A DNA stretch of 41,627 nucleotides, from the NCBI GenBank assembly GCA_016860685.1, contig BOJX01000015.1:1-41627 (forward strand), read 5' to 3'. Shown piece after piece: positions 31,045-40,949 of the stretch (its first letter is position 1; every line of letters starts with the position of its first letter). Made by a program: the position numbers and the translations under genes. Below the pieces are notes generated by a model. The model ran no database searches. It was not told where the DNA came from and worked only from the letters and a program-made list of their open reading frames with translations. Source of the stretch: Planctomycetota bacterium (GTDB taxonomy: Bacteria > Planctomycetota > Phycisphaerae > UBA1845).

Positions 31045-33339
31045 GTGCAGAGGTGGAAGTCTGCGGTTGAGAGGGTTCTGTTCCGGCGCCCCGGGTGCGC
31101 GGCGATCGTCGTCGCAGCGCTGACCGGGGTCGGCGTCGTGCTGACGTTGAAACCGGGTCTGCGCCGTGACTACCGCCTCGAGGCCTTCATCGCCTCGCAG
31201 GACGAGCATTACCTCACGTTTCGCTCAACCCTGGAGGAATTCACGAGCAACGAACTCGCGCTCGTCGCGGTGCGGACGGACGACGCGCTGTCGCCGAAGT
31301 CGCTGGCGATCGTCGCGGATCTTGTCGATCAGCTCAAGAACGTGCCTTCGGTTCAGCAGGTGGGCGCGTGGACGCAGATTCCCGGGTGGCTGCGCCGTCT
31401 CGCGGCTGAGCGACTCCTCCGACATCCGCTGGTGGAGGGGAACCTGCTGAGCCGGGATCGTCGGACGGCGACGATCGTGCTTCAGATGTCCGGCGAGGGC
31501 GGGAGCGGCGCGGCGTCCGACCCGGCGCGCAACGGCGAGCACCGGCGCGAGGTCGTCGGCCGACTCAAGTCGATCGTCGAGGACGCGCGGCGGGACCACC
31601 CGGAGGCGGAGTTCATCCTCGCCGGCCCTTATGTGACGCTGATCGACATGTACGCGGCGGTGGACCGCGACCTGGTGCGGTTCTCGCTGGCGGCGTTCGC
31701 CCTGCTGGGAGCAACGCTGGTGCTGATTCTGAGGGGGTTTCTGCCGCTGGCGGCGACGGTGGGGGCGGGGCTGGCGGCGCTGGCGTGTACGCTGGGTTTT
31801 GCGGCGGCGCTGAGTCTGAACACGTCGCTTGTGGTGCAGATGCTCGTGATTCTGATCGTCGTGTTGACGGTCGGAAACGGCGTGCAGCTCGCGGTGGATT
31901 ACGAGGCGTGCCTGTCGGAGGCGGAGCGCGCCGGGAGCGGCGTCGAGGGGCGGTCGACAGCGGCGCTGCGGCGCATGCTGCGGCGCATGACGATGCCCTG
32001 CGCCGCGGCGATGATCACCACGATGGCGGGGTTTGCGTCGGTGTGCGTCTCGCGGCTGACGCCGGTGCGGACCTTCGGAGCGCTGATGGCGCTGGGGCTG
32101 GGGATCGGACTCGTGTTCAGCCTGGCGCTGGGGGGGCTGCTGGCGCGGCGGAAGGGCGGGCGATCGGACTCGGCGCTGGATGCGTGGGTGCGGCGAGCGT
32201 TGATTGCGGCGGCTGACCGCTCGATCGCGCATCCGCGCGGGCTGGTCGTGTTCTTCGCTGTCGTCGTGGTCGTTTTCGGAGCGGGCATCGCCCGCCTGCG
32301 GTTCGAGAGCGACTTTGTGCGGAACTTCCGCCCGGACAGCGAAGTGCGGCGCAGCTACGAATTCATCGAGCGGAATCTGACGCCGCTGGGCGCGGTGGAC
32401 GTCGTCATCCGGCGCAACGACGGCGGCCCCATGATGACCGTCGACGCCCTGCGCCGCGCCCGGGCGTTCGCCGAAGACGCCGTCGCCGCGCACCCGAATG
32501 TGATCCGCAAGGCAATGACGCCGGCGGACCTGCTGGACGTCGCGCCCGGCGCACCACCCACGCTGGATGCCGGGCTGACGTTTCGCGCCGCTGCGGCGTC
32601 GATGCTGCTCGGTCCGGACGCGCTGCGCAATTTCTTCAACGCGGACCGGACGGCGATGCGCATCAACCTGCGGGCGATCGAGGGCGTCAGCGTCGGCGAG
32701 AAGCTGCGCGTCGTTGACGATCTTCGGAAGCAGGCCCGCGCTGCGTTCGGCGACGGTCACGCCGTCGTCGTCACCGGCCTTTACCCCTTCTACGCGACGC
32801 TGGTCGCCGAGCTGGTACGCGATCAGTACATGTCGTTCGCCCTGGCGGGCGCGGCGATCCTCGTGGTGCTGGCGATGTGGCTGCGGTCCTTGCGCCTCGC
32901 GCTGATCTGCCTGATACCGAACGCGGTTCCGGTGGTCCTCTGCGTGGGGACGATGGGTTGGGCGGGCGTGCCGGTCAACATGACGACGGTGATGATGCTG
33001 TCGGTGGTGTTCGGCATCTCGGTGGACAGCACGGTCCACTATGTCTGGCGGTTCCGGGAGCTGGCGGCGGAGTCGGGCGATCGGGCGGAGGCGATCCGCC
33101 TCGCCAGCGGAAGCGTCGGGCGTGCCTGCCTTTTCACGGGGATCGTCGTGATCGGCGGGTTCTCGATCCTGACGCTTTCGAGCTTCCTGCCGACGGCGCA
33201 CTTCGGGGGGTTGATCGGTTATACAATGATGTGGGCGTTGATCGCGGATCTGACGCTGCTGCCCCTGCTGCTGATACGGGCGGAACGCGCCTTCCCTCCC
33301 GGCTTCCCGGGTCTCGAAGCGGCTTCAGACGACCGATGA
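31045..33339 (+). CDS. RND superfamily (MMPL-type) exporter
   Basis: The product is about 764 residues from a GTG at 31045; the frame is open from 30829, overlapping the previous gene, but those residues are Arg-rich and not conserved. Two homologous halves each have one helix, a large extracytoplasmic loop and a block of five helices; the MMPL signature in the second is VVFGISVDSTVHYVWRFRE and in the first VGNGVQLAVDYEA. This is the layout of RND permeases that move lipids, hopanoids or hydrophobic compounds. No membrane-fusion protein is nearby, as is usual for this subgroup. Confidence 0.9.
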   Translation: MQRWKSAVERVLFRRPGCAAIVVAALTGVGVVLTLKPGLRRDYRLEAFIASQDEHYLTFRSTLEEFTSNELALVAVRTDDALSPKSLAIVADLVDQLKNVPSVQQVGAWTQIPGWLRRLAAERLLRHPLVEGNLLSRDRRTATIVLQMSGEGGSGAASDPARNGEHRREVVGRLKSIVEDARRDHPEAEFILAGPYVTLIDMYAAVDRDLVRFSLAAFALLGATLVLILRGFLPLAATVGAGLAALACTLGFAAALSLNTSLVVQMLVILIVVLTVGNGVQLAVDYEACLSEAERAGSGVEGRSTAALRRMLRRMTMPCAAAMITTMAGFASVCVSRLTPVRTFGALMALGLGIGLVFSLALGGLLARRKGGRSDSALDAWVRRALIAAADRSIAHPRGLVVFFAVVVVVFGAGIARLRFESDFVRNFRPDSEVRRSYEFIERNLTPLGAVDVVIRRNDGGPMMTVDALRRARAFAEDAVAAHPNVIRKAMTPADLLDVAPGAPPTLDAGLTFRAAAASMLLGPDALRNFFNADRTAMRINLRAIEGVSVGEKLRVVDDLRKQARAAFGDGHAVVVTGLYPFYATLVAELVRDQYMSFALAGAAILVVLAMWLRSLRLALICLIPNAVPVVLCVGTMGWAGVPVNMTTVMMLSVVFGISVDSTVHYVWRFRELAAESGDRAEAIRLASGSVGRACLFTGIVVIGGFSILTLSSFLPTAHFGGLIGYTMMWALIADLTLLPLLLIRAERAFPPGFPGLEAASDDR

Positions 33340-33350
33340 TGATGAAACGA

Positions 33351-33392
33351 ACGCCGGCGACGGCGCGCCTTGAACCGCGCCGTCGCCGGCGT
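33351..33392. terminator. 17-bp perfect hairpin between convergent genes
   Basis: ACGCCGGCGACGGCGCG (33351-33367) and CGCGCCGTCGCCGGCGT (33376-33392) are exact reverse complements with an eight-base loop. It lies between the stops of the RND exporter and the secreted protein on the other strand. No T-tract follows either side, so it would end transcription by stem strength or with Rho. Confidence 0.65.
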
Positions 33393-33411
33393 GTCATGCG
33401 GTGCAGGCGGG

Positions 33412-34449
33412 TCAGCCGCCGCAGGTCACGGTGACGCTGCGATCCGGGCAGTCCGCGATGAACACCTCGTGTTCGCCGGCGCGGCGCGGCTTGAAGCTTG
33501 TCGAGCCTTTGCCGTCCTCGCCGATCTCGATCGCGTGCCACTCTCCGTCGCTGTCGATCGTCACCAGCGTGCCGGGGTCGAGGCGCTTCGCGACGACCTT
33601 CGCCTTGATCTTCCGGCCAGAGCAGTTCGCCTTGAACTTCTTCACGTCCTCGCAGGGCACGTAGGGGTCATGTCCGCGCGCGATCCACTCCATGTGGAAG
33701 TGAAACGGCTCCAGGTAGCCGAAGGGCGCCGGCAGGCCGTCCGGAACGTCCTGACCCGTCTCCTCGTAATGCTTGAACACGCTGTAAGGGAACGAAAAAA
33801 TGATCGAAATCTCGTTCGTGCCGTCGCCGATCACCGTCACGTCGCCGATCGAGGTCGCCTCCCCGAGGTCGTAATTCGGCACGGGGAAATCCGAGAACGT
33901 GTTCGGGAAAAACAACCCGAAGTCGCGCCAGAGGTCCGTGCTCAGACCGTAATTGTGCAGGTTGATGTAGAAGTTGCTGAGCCGGTCCACCTGGTCGGCG
34001 TCCCAGAACTTGTGCAGGAGGATCGTCGGACGGACCACCGTCACCGGGTGCTCGAAATGAATGCCGGTGATCTCGATCGTGATCCTCGTGTCTTCACTCT
34101 CGATCATGTGAAAGTAATCGTGCGAGTGATCGTGATGATCCTTGAAGAACGCATGCGCGATGAGCGACTCGTCCTCCTGGATCGCGCCACGGACGTCGGT
34201 GCGGATGCCGAAGGAGTTCACCGAGAAGAAGCAGTTGATGTGATGATCGCCGTCCAGCGGCACGGCGTCCTCATGATCCCGTCCCGTGAAATCCCGCACG
34301 TCGGTGAGAACTTCCTCGTGTCCGTGCATTGTCATCCACCGCATCGTGATGTTCGCCGTGCCGATCGGCTCCGGCGGGTGCGCCATCGCCGCCGCCTGCA
34401 TGAAGCCCACCACTGCCAACCCTGCCGCACCGATGCCCCGTCGCGTCAT
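33412..34449 (-). CDS. Secreted protein of unknown function with four-Cys C-terminal domain
   Basis: The product is 345 residues. The ATG at 34449 follows GGGAGGAAGGG. Residues 1-23 are a signal peptide ending AMA-HPP. The middle part is His/Asp-rich (HGHEE, DGDHH, FKDHHDHSHDYFH), which suggests metal binding, and has no family I recognise. The end (266-345) is the four-Cys module with DGKGSTSFK, also present at 5688-6515 and 29223-30848. It converges on the RND exporter gene and lies downstream of the dockerin cytochrome gene on the same strand. Confidence 0.75.
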   Translation of the reverse strand: MTRRGIGAAGLAVVGFMQAAAMAHPPEPIGTANITMRWMTMHGHEEVLTDVRDFTGRDHEDAVPLDGDHHINCFFSVNSFGIRTDVRGAIQEDESLIAHAFFKDHHDHSHDYFHMIESEDTRITIEITGIHFEHPVTVVRPTILLHKFWDADQVDRLSNFYINLHNYGLSTDLWRDFGLFFPNTFSDFPVPNYDLGEATSIGDVTVIGDGTNEISIIFSFPYSVFKHYEETGQDVPDGLPAPFGYLEPFHFHMEWIARGHDPYVPCEDVKKFKANCSGRKIKAKVVAKRLDPGTLVTIDSDGEWHAIEIGEDGKGSTSFKPRRAGEHEVFIADCPDRSVTVTCGG

Positions 34450-34591
34450 CTGTCCCTTCCTCCCTTGCCGAACCACAACATCTCGGACGGCGCAGGCCCG
34501 GTTGCGCCTCTCTGTCCGCACGATCAAGCCGTGCGTAATGCTCCCCTCGACATTATACCGGGCGGCTCCGCCGAGGCCACGCGAATCCGCG

Positions 34592-36415
34592 CTACGCGCC
34601 GTACCGGTTCTGAAACCGCGACCAGTCCTCCAGATCGACGTCGGCGTCGCCGTTCAGGTCCGCCGGCTCACATTCCGGATCGACGGGTCCGCCTGCCGGG
34701 CCGGTCATGCAACCCGTTCCTTGAGCATGATCATACAGCGCGACCCCGCCATCTCCGTCGAAGTCGCCGTTATTGAACCACGCGACCTCGACCTCGGCCG
34801 CCGCCATTTCCACCGGAGGAGACTTGCCGGTCTGGCGCCACTGATCGTAAAGCACCTGTCCGGCGGAGTTCGTGCGGTTCTCGTCGCGGAGAAAAAGGAT
34901 GTATTCCTTGCTGGCGGTCTGATAATGCACACGCACCGTCGCCGACGTGGTGCCGACCGGCAGCAGAAAAGCCGTGTCATCCCAGTACTGGCCGTCGGAA
35001 TACCCCTTCGCCACCGGACCGGCCTGAATGTATTTGAACACGTCGTTGTTGAACCCGCGCGGGGGGATTCGGTTGTCCTTGTACACGACGTTGTTGAGGG
35101 CGAAATGAAACCCCTCGCCGACCGGAAGCCCGGTCAGATCGGCAACCGCCTGATCCAGCCCCAGCTTCGCCTCGTAAACCTTGGTGTCGGCGGTCGAGAG
35201 GTTGGCCCGGTTCCAGTCATATGCCCCGAACTCAGCAAGAACTTCGCCATCCGCGCCGCGGCATTCGACCTGGATCCACATCCGCCGACCTTCCGGATAT
35301 CCCGAGGGCAGCTTGTGTCCCGTCTCGTTGATGATCCGCACGCGAAGGAGATCGCCGTCCTGAGCGGCTTCGAGGGTCAGGGAGCGGCGGAGCGTGTCCC
35401 TGGCGCGCTCCATCCCTGCGATCAGGGCGTCGGCGTTCACTTCGTTGGGGTAAAGGTTGATGATCATCTCGCCGACCCACGCATTCCCGCCGACCAGTTC
35501 ATGCGATGCAAGGTCGGAGTACACGGGCGGATCCCCGAAGTCGCACGCCGCCCCGTCCACCGCGGGCATGTGACAATCCTGGCAGGTGCTGACCACCCGC
35601 CGGTTGCCGCCGAAACGCCCGCCCATGTCGATGCCTCCGCGGGCGAAGTCGCTGGCCAGCCACTCACTGAAGGTGCGCTCCAGCGGGAACTGGTCGTAGG
35701 CGAGGTCCGTCGGGTGCTCCGCGTCGAGGTCGTTCAGGACGTACGTGTCATCCGGTTGGCGCGTGTAAGCGGGGTTGCTGACGTCGTGGCATGTCCCGCA
35801 AAGCTGCGCCTCCTTGTGAAACGGCGAGTGCAGGAAAGAATGCGGCGGCTCGGTGGCGCGCGGACCGCGACGGCGGTCGCGCGGGTCCATCACATACTTC
35901 CCCCCTGAGAAATCCGCGGGAATGTTGAGAAGGTTGTTCAGGACGGTCACGTCCTCGACCGGGCTGACGCCCTCCTCGTACACCGGATCCACCATCCGGT
36001 GGCAGAGATTGCAGTTGACGCTGTCGCGGTCGCTGGCGTTGATCGCCGAACCGTCGGTCGGGTTGGATCGGCCCGAGAGCCACGCCCGAGGCGTGTGACA
36101 GCGGATGCAGACGTCGCCGACGAACTGCGCGTCCTGCTCCGCGATGGCGAGGCAGGCGTAAAAGAGCGGATCCCGCGCGGCGTGCGCCATCATGCTGCCC
36201 TCCCACGGCTGCATGATCCGCACGTTCTCCTCGATCGATCCGTGACACGTTCCGCAGTTCTGGCTGTGCAGGAACTGGTCGTACCCGCCGTCGGGCTGGC
36301 TGCCGCCCTGGAAGAAATCGCGCAGCGTCGTCTTGACCGGAATTTCCGCGCGGGTGTCGGCGGCCAGAACCAGGACCGTCGCGCACGCCCACGCGGCCGC
36401 GTGCATCGCTCGCAT
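34592..36415 (-). CDS. Five-haem c-type cytochrome with C-terminal dockerin-like module
   Basis: The product is 607 residues with a signal peptide (1-23). Five CxxCH sites are present: CGTCH (54-58), CIRCH (103-107), CNLCH (135-139), CGTCH (206-210) and CQDCH (278-282). Nearby His residues (MAHAARDP, HSPFH) could be distal ligands. A beta-rich part (300-545) follows, then two Ca-loop repeats of dockerin type I (GDFDGDGGVALYD and ADLNGDADVDLED). It starts five bases after the stop of the 36421-37425 gene, whose product also ends in a dockerin, so the two are a translationally linked pair. Electron transfer outside the cytoplasm is likely; the substrate is unknown. Confidence 0.85.
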   Translation of the reverse strand: MRAMHAAAWACATVLVLAADTRAEIPVKTTLRDFFQGGSQPDGGYDQFLHSQNCGTCHGSIEENVRIMQPWEGSMMAHAARDPLFYACLAIAEQDAQFVGDVCIRCHTPRAWLSGRSNPTDGSAINASDRDSVNCNLCHRMVDPVYEEGVSPVEDVTVLNNLLNIPADFSGGKYVMDPRDRRRGPRATEPPHSFLHSPFHKEAQLCGTCHDVSNPAYTRQPDDTYVLNDLDAEHPTDLAYDQFPLERTFSEWLASDFARGGIDMGGRFGGNRRVVSTCQDCHMPAVDGAACDFGDPPVYSDLASHELVGGNAWVGEMIINLYPNEVNADALIAGMERARDTLRRSLTLEAAQDGDLLRVRIINETGHKLPSGYPEGRRMWIQVECRGADGEVLAEFGAYDWNRANLSTADTKVYEAKLGLDQAVADLTGLPVGEGFHFALNNVVYKDNRIPPRGFNNDVFKYIQAGPVAKGYSDGQYWDDTAFLLPVGTTSATVRVHYQTASKEYILFLRDENRTNSAGQVLYDQWRQTGKSPPVEMAAAEVEVAWFNNGDFDGDGGVALYDHAQGTGCMTGPAGGPVDPECEPADLNGDADVDLEDWSRFQNRYGA

Positions 36416-36420
36416 CAAAC

Positions 36421-37425
36421 CTATCCCCCTCCTATCCGATCGCACTCCTGCGCGCCCGTGAACCCGGCGAACGAGTCGCGGTAGTCGTCCAGGTCCACGT
36501 CGTCGTCGAGATCGAGGTCGAACTTCTCGCACCCCTCATCATATTCGCCTTCAAAGCCGGAGTCGGTGAAGCAGCGCTGAAACCGCGAGAAATCGAAAAG
36601 GTCCACGTCGTTATCGGCGTCGAAATCGCCGACGATCTCCGGCAGCACGTCCTCGAACGGGTAGATCAGCCTCGGGGGCGTCACCCGCGCGAGGCTCCCG
36701 TCCGGACAGATCATCAGCTCGCCTCCAGGATGATCGAACCCGTCGGGCTGGCACGTCCGCAACTCAACGCCAGCCAGTTCCGTCCCGTCGGTTCCGCCGG
36801 GATTGAAGCGCTGGAAGTAAGTGATCTCGATCTTGTAAAGACCGGGCGACGGGAAGATCGCGTCCTCGAAGAAGAAACTGTCCGGCGGGATCGGCACGAC
36901 GATCCGGAAGATCGTCGTCGTGTCGATGCGCACGCGCCCGCCGTCGAAGGCGATCAGGCCGTAGTCCTTGCGGATCGGCGGCGAAAACGGATCTTTCGCG
37001 TCTTCGAGGATGACGTCGAAGGTGCCCGTCGCGCGGAGGAGAAAGTGCCGCATCGGCAGGTTCAACGCCTCGGGATCGGAGAGATCGTTGATGTAGGCGT
37101 TGAGCAGATCCCCCATCGTCGCCAGCGCATCATCCGGGACGTTGGCCGCGTCGCCCGCCGGCCAGTCCAGGTAATCCGCCTGAAACGTGAACGTCGGGTC
37201 GCGGCCGATGATGTAGTTCTCCGCGGTCAGCAGATGCGCCGCCGAGCCTTCGGGAATGTCCCAGAAACACTCGACCCGCCAGCCTCGCCCCGGTTCACAC
37301 GGAGCGTTCCCGGCCCGCTGCCACGGAAAAATGAAGATGTGTGCCGCGACTGGAGCGCCAATCAGCGCGCCCGCCAGCACGGCCACCCACCCCGGACGCC
37401 GCAACCGCCCCGCAATGCGTAACAC
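36421..37425 (-). CDS. Secreted protein with C-terminal dockerin-like module
   Basis: The product is 334 residues from a GTG at 37425 with a strong GGGAGGAG seven bases upstream. A signal peptide ends near APVAA-HIF. The body (about 30-260) is unrecognised, with a probable beta-sandwich and scattered Cys. The end holds two dockerin-type Ca loops (GDFDADNDVDLFDFSRF and LDLDDDVDLDDYRDSF). It is upstream of the five-haem cytochrome with a five-base gap. In Planctomycetota such dockerin modules occur without cellulosomes and are thought to anchor or assemble exported proteins. Confidence 0.78.
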   Translation of the reverse strand: MLRIAGRLRRPGWVAVLAGALIGAPVAAHIFIFPWQRAGNAPCEPGRGWRVECFWDIPEGSAAHLLTAENYIIGRDPTFTFQADYLDWPAGDAANVPDDALATMGDLLNAYINDLSDPEALNLPMRHFLLRATGTFDVILEDAKDPFSPPIRKDYGLIAFDGGRVRIDTTTIFRIVVPIPPDSFFFEDAIFPSPGLYKIEITYFQRFNPGGTDGTELAGVELRTCQPDGFDHPGGELMICPDGSLARVTPPRLIYPFEDVLPEIVGDFDADNDVDLFDFSRFQRCFTDSGFEGEYDEGCEKFDLDLDDDVDLDDYRDSFAGFTGAQECDRIGGG

Positions 37426-37902
37426 GTTACACTCCTCCCGCCGAAGCCCGGCACGCGACGCCGCCGATGCGGTCGGCGGCAACACTCCCCTTTGTCTCGC
37501 TCCGGCCTGATGATCGGTCCGGCGCGACCGGCGGTCGCTTGCCGCACGCGAAACGCGCGGCGTCGCGCCGAAGCGCTGGACGCATCCCCCCTATGTTCAT
37601 CAGCTTATCCCGTGCGAGGCGGCAAAGCAAGGAATCCGGCCTCCAACCGCGGCGGCGCCAGTCCGGTAGAACCCGCTTCCCCCTGGAAAAAAGGGTAACT
37701 GAAGTCTCGGCGACGAAGACGCAGACACCGAAAGCGATCCTTCTTTCGACATCCGTGACTTCCGCGCGGGCTTACAGGGGCGCAATCAGGCGCGTGACGA
37801 AAATTGAAGATCACGCGACAATTCCGGTGCGCGATTCCACGTAACCGGCATGGCGGCGGCGTAGAGGTTTATGTGCGGCTAATGCTGACGGATCGGAGAG
37901 GC
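37426..37902. other. Divergent intergenic region
   Basis: These 477 bp between the divergent dockerin gene and HAD gene contain no credible gene. A CCCCCTGG-AAAAAAGGG stretch (37681-37697) is the only striking composition. I cannot assign a promoter with confidence. Confidence 0.45.
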
Positions 37903-38622
37903 ATGACGACGCCCGTATCACATCCGGAATCGGATACCCTCCAGGCCATCGTGTTCGATCTGGACGACACGCTCTACCCGGAGCGGGAATTCGCGCGGAG
38001 CGGGTTTCGCGCGGTGTCGCAGGCGTTCGTCGGCGTGCTCGGCGATGCGGCGGCGGCCTGCGCCCGGATGAACGCGCTTTTTGACTCGCCGCACCGCAAC
38101 CGGGTGTTCAACGAGTTGCTGCGCGAGCGCGGCGTCGCCGACTCCGCGAGCCTCGTCGCCACGATGATCGAGTGTTACCGCAGCCACGTTCCGTCGATTG
38201 CCTTGTATCCCGACGCGGATCGCGCCCTGGCCCGCTTGAAAGAACGCTTCGCGCTCGGACTCGTCAGCGACGGCCCGCGGTCGGCGCAGCGCGGAAAGAT
38301 CGCGGCGCTGGGGCTTCGGGATCGGCTCGACGCGATCGTTCTGACGGGCGAACTGGGAGACGGGTTCGGCAAACCACACCCGCGCGCGTTCGAGGAGATC
38401 GCGCGGCGGCTCGGCGTCGAGCCTCGCCGTTGCGCCTACGTCGCGGACAACCCCGCGAAAGACTTCGTCGCGCCCAACCGACTCGGTTGGCGCAGCATCC
38501 GCGTCCTCCGCCCCGACGGGGTTTACGCAAACGCCGTCGCGCCGCCCGGCGGGGAGTCGAGTGTCACGATTGTGACGCTCGATGATCTCGACTCCGTCGT
38601 GGGTGAGGCGTCCGGCGCCTGA
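37903..38622 (+). CDS. HAD-superfamily phosphatase
   Basis: The product is 239 residues. An ATG at 37903 is chosen because GGAGAG precedes it; in-frame ATGs at 37804 and 37882 exist upstream. HAD motif I is VFDLDDTLYPE, motif II SDGPRSAQ, the Lys of motif III lies in FGKPHPRAFEE, and motif IV is VADNPAKDF. The helical cap between motifs I and II is of the C1 type, as in phosphoglycolate-like or PyrJ-type enzymes. Its substrate cannot be set. It may be co-transcribed with the trehalose synthase gene 160 bp on. Confidence 0.88.
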   Translation: MTTPVSHPESDTLQAIVFDLDDTLYPEREFARSGFRAVSQAFVGVLGDAAAACARMNALFDSPHRNRVFNELLRERGVADSASLVATMIECYRSHVPSIALYPDADRALARLKERFALGLVSDGPRSAQRGKIAALGLRDRLDAIVLTGELGDGFGKPHPRAFEEIARRLGVEPRRCAYVADNPAKDFVAPNRLGWRSIRVLRPDGVYANAVAPPGGESSVTIVTLDDLDSVVGEASGA

Positions 38623-38673
38623 CGGTCGTGCGGATCTTCCGCGGCGCGGCGATCGTCACAGGATTTTTGTTGC

Positions 38674-38694
38674 CCGCAGGGGTTGATCCTGCGG
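38674..38694. repeat. Short hairpin CCGCAGG/CCTGCGG
   Basis: Seven-base perfect arms (38674-38680, 38688-38694) lie in the gap after the HAD gene. No T-tract follows, so a terminator role is doubtful. Confidence 0.35.
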
Positions 38695-38785
38695 CTCATT
38701 CATGTTAATTGCGACGGGAGCGGGAGGAGCCCCCGACGCTCGCCGAGGCGATCGACGCCGCTCGGAAGCGCCCGGAGCACGAGTC

Positions 38786-39829
38786 ATGCAGGCCTTGTCA
38801 CCGTTTGAGCAGGAGGTCGGGGGCGATCGCGTCGTCCGCGCTGAGGATGACGCCGCGTCGCGGACGGAATCTCCGCCGGCGCCCGTTGCGACTTTTCCGT
38901 CGGCTTCAGCGCGATCCAAGCTGGTCATTGTCTCGAACCGCCTGCCCGTCCAGCAGGTCGAGCGCGAGGGGCGGCGGGTCTGGGAGACCAGTCCGGGAGG
39001 GCTGGTCTCGGCGCTGCGCTCCGTGCTCAGCGGCAGCCGGGTCACGTGGATCGGCTGGTCCGGCGTTCCCGACGAGACCCCCGCGCCGTTCGAGGTCGAT
39101 CAGGTGCTCAACCATCCCGTCGGTCTGACGGCGGAGGAATGCGAGGCGTTCTACGACGGGTTCTCGAACCGGACGTTGTGGCCGCTTTATCATGACGCCG
39201 TGCGGGCGCCGGAGTACCGCCGCGCGTGGTGGCCGGTCTACGCGGAGGTGAACCGCCGGTTTGCGCGGGAGGCGGCGGCCGCGGCGCCGGAACGCGGAGC
39301 GGTGTGGATCCACGACGATCATCTTCAGCTTGCCCCGCGGATGCTGAGGGATCTGCGGCCGGACCTTCGGATCGGATTCTTCCTTCACATTCCGTTTCCG
39401 CCGCTGGAGTTGTTCTCGAGATTGCCGTGGCGCCGGGACGTGGTGGAGGGGATGCTCGGCGCGGACGTGATCGGTTTTCAGACGCCGCGCGCGGCGCGGA
39501 ACTTCGCGGCCTTGTCGCGGAAATACACGACCGCGCGGGGGGATCGCGGCCGCCTGGTTCATGACGGGCGCCGAATCACCTGCGAGGCGTACCCGATTTC
39601 GATCGACGTCGTTCGTTTCGAGACCCTTGCGGAGACGCCCGCCGTCCGGAATCACGAGCGCGACCTTCGCACGCGCCTCGGCGACGGCCGGCGCATCCTG
39701 CTGGGGCTCGACCGGCTGGACTACACGAAGGGCATCGACGTGCGGTTGCGCGCCTATCAGGAGCTTCTGCGCTCGGGACGGACCTCGCTGGACGACTCCG
39801 TCTTCGTTCAGGTGGCGGTCCCCAGCCGC
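38786..39829 (+). pseudogene. otsA: Trehalose-6-phosphate synthase, 3'-truncated
   Basis: OtsA joins UDP-glucose and glucose-6-phosphate. The ATG at 38786 has GGAG eight bases upstream. About 345 residues are family-like: LVIVSNRLPVQQ, TSPGGLVSAL, WIGWSG, WIHDDHLQLAPRMLR, GFFLHIPFPPLELF, GADVIGFQT, then LLGLDRLDYTKGIDVRLRAY and VFVQVAVPSR. At that point the family sequence stops. The frame runs on to 39964, but as unrelated Arg-rich residues overlapping GH15 coding sequence in another frame. The missing part includes the nucleotide-sugar end of the second Rossmann domain, about 120 residues, so the product should be inactive. Confidence 0.9.
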
Positions 39830-40880
39830 GACCACCAGCCTGCCCGAACACGTCGGCGGCGTGCGAAACTGGGACTACCGGTATTGCTGGCTGCGGGATG
39901 CGGCGCTGGCGGCGTCCGCGCTGGTCAAACTCGGCAGCACGACCGAAGGCATGCAGTTCCTTGATTACGTCCTGGGTCTGCTCGAATCCGCACAATCTCC
40001 CGAGCGGATTCAACCGCTTTACACCGTGACCGGCGGCAATCTCGGTCCGGAGGCGGAGATCGCCGAGTTGTCCGGATACCGCGGCAGCCGTCCGGTCTGC
40101 GTGGGCAACGCCGCCGCCCGACAGATCCAGCTTGACGTGTTCGGGCCGATCGTGCAGTTGCTCGCCGATCTTGCGGAGGGCGACGCGCCTCTCTCATCGC
40201 AGCATTGGCGCATCACCGAGGCGATGGTCGAGGCGGTCGAGCGCCGCTGGCAGGAGCCGGATCAAGGCATCTGGGAAATCCGCCACCGTCGTCGCCACCA
40301 CGTTCATTCGAAGGTCATGTGCTGGGCGACGATGGATCGCGCGATCGCCGTCGAGGCGCGGTTCCTGGACCGGCGGCGACCTTCCTGGGAAGCGCTGCGC
40401 GGCGAGATTGCGGAAGACCTCCTCGATCAAGGGTACAAGCCGTCCGTCGGCGCCTTCACGGCCGCGTATGACGGGGATGATCTGGACGCGGCCGCGCTGC
40501 ACGTCGGACTTTCAGGTCTGCTTCCCCCCGATGATCCGCGCTTTGTCGGGACGGTGGAGGCGGTCGAGCGTCATCTGCGGCGCGGGGCGGCGGTCTTCCG
40601 CTATCGGTGCGACGACGGGCTGCCGGGCGGAGAGGGCGCTTTTCACTTATGCACCGCCTGGCTCATTGACGCCTACGTGCGCGTCGGGCGGGTGAATGAC
40701 GCACGCGACCTCTTCAGCGACATGATCGTCCTGACCGGCGCGACCGGCGTGCTGTCGGAGCAGATCGACCCGCGCACCGGCGCCGCGCTCGGCAACACGC
40801 CTCAAGCGTACTCGCATATCGGTGTCATCGAGTCGGCCTTGCTGCTGTCGCGCTTCGATCGTCCCGCCGCCGCGCCCTGA
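39828..40880 (+). pseudogene. GH15 glucoamylase/trehalase-type hydrolase, 5'-truncated
   Basis: Family sequence starts abruptly at ATTSLPEHVGGVRNWDYRYCWLRDA (within 39828-39905) and runs to the stop: VTGGNLGPEAEI, HVHSKVMCWATMDRAI, DGLPGGEGAFHLCTAWLIDAY with the conserved catalytic-region Glu, and PQAYSHIGVIESAL. This is most of the (alpha/alpha)6 catalytic barrel. The N-terminal beta-sandwich domain of about 240 residues is missing. The frame is one base off relative to otsA. An in-frame ATG at 39561 lies inside otsA, so some translation is possible, but not of a normal enzyme. Confidence 0.88.
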
Positions 40881-40949
40881 CCGCGCTGCGGGTTCGTACG
40901 ACGGACTGCGGACGCAAGACCGGTGGTTCGGCTTCGCCGCAGTTCCGCT

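Noticed and set aside
31225-33201. A 658-codon minus-strand frame opposite the RND exporter.
   Set aside because: Its composition (His/Arg/Gln-rich) mirrors the antisense of membrane helices; the plus strand has clear RND motifs.
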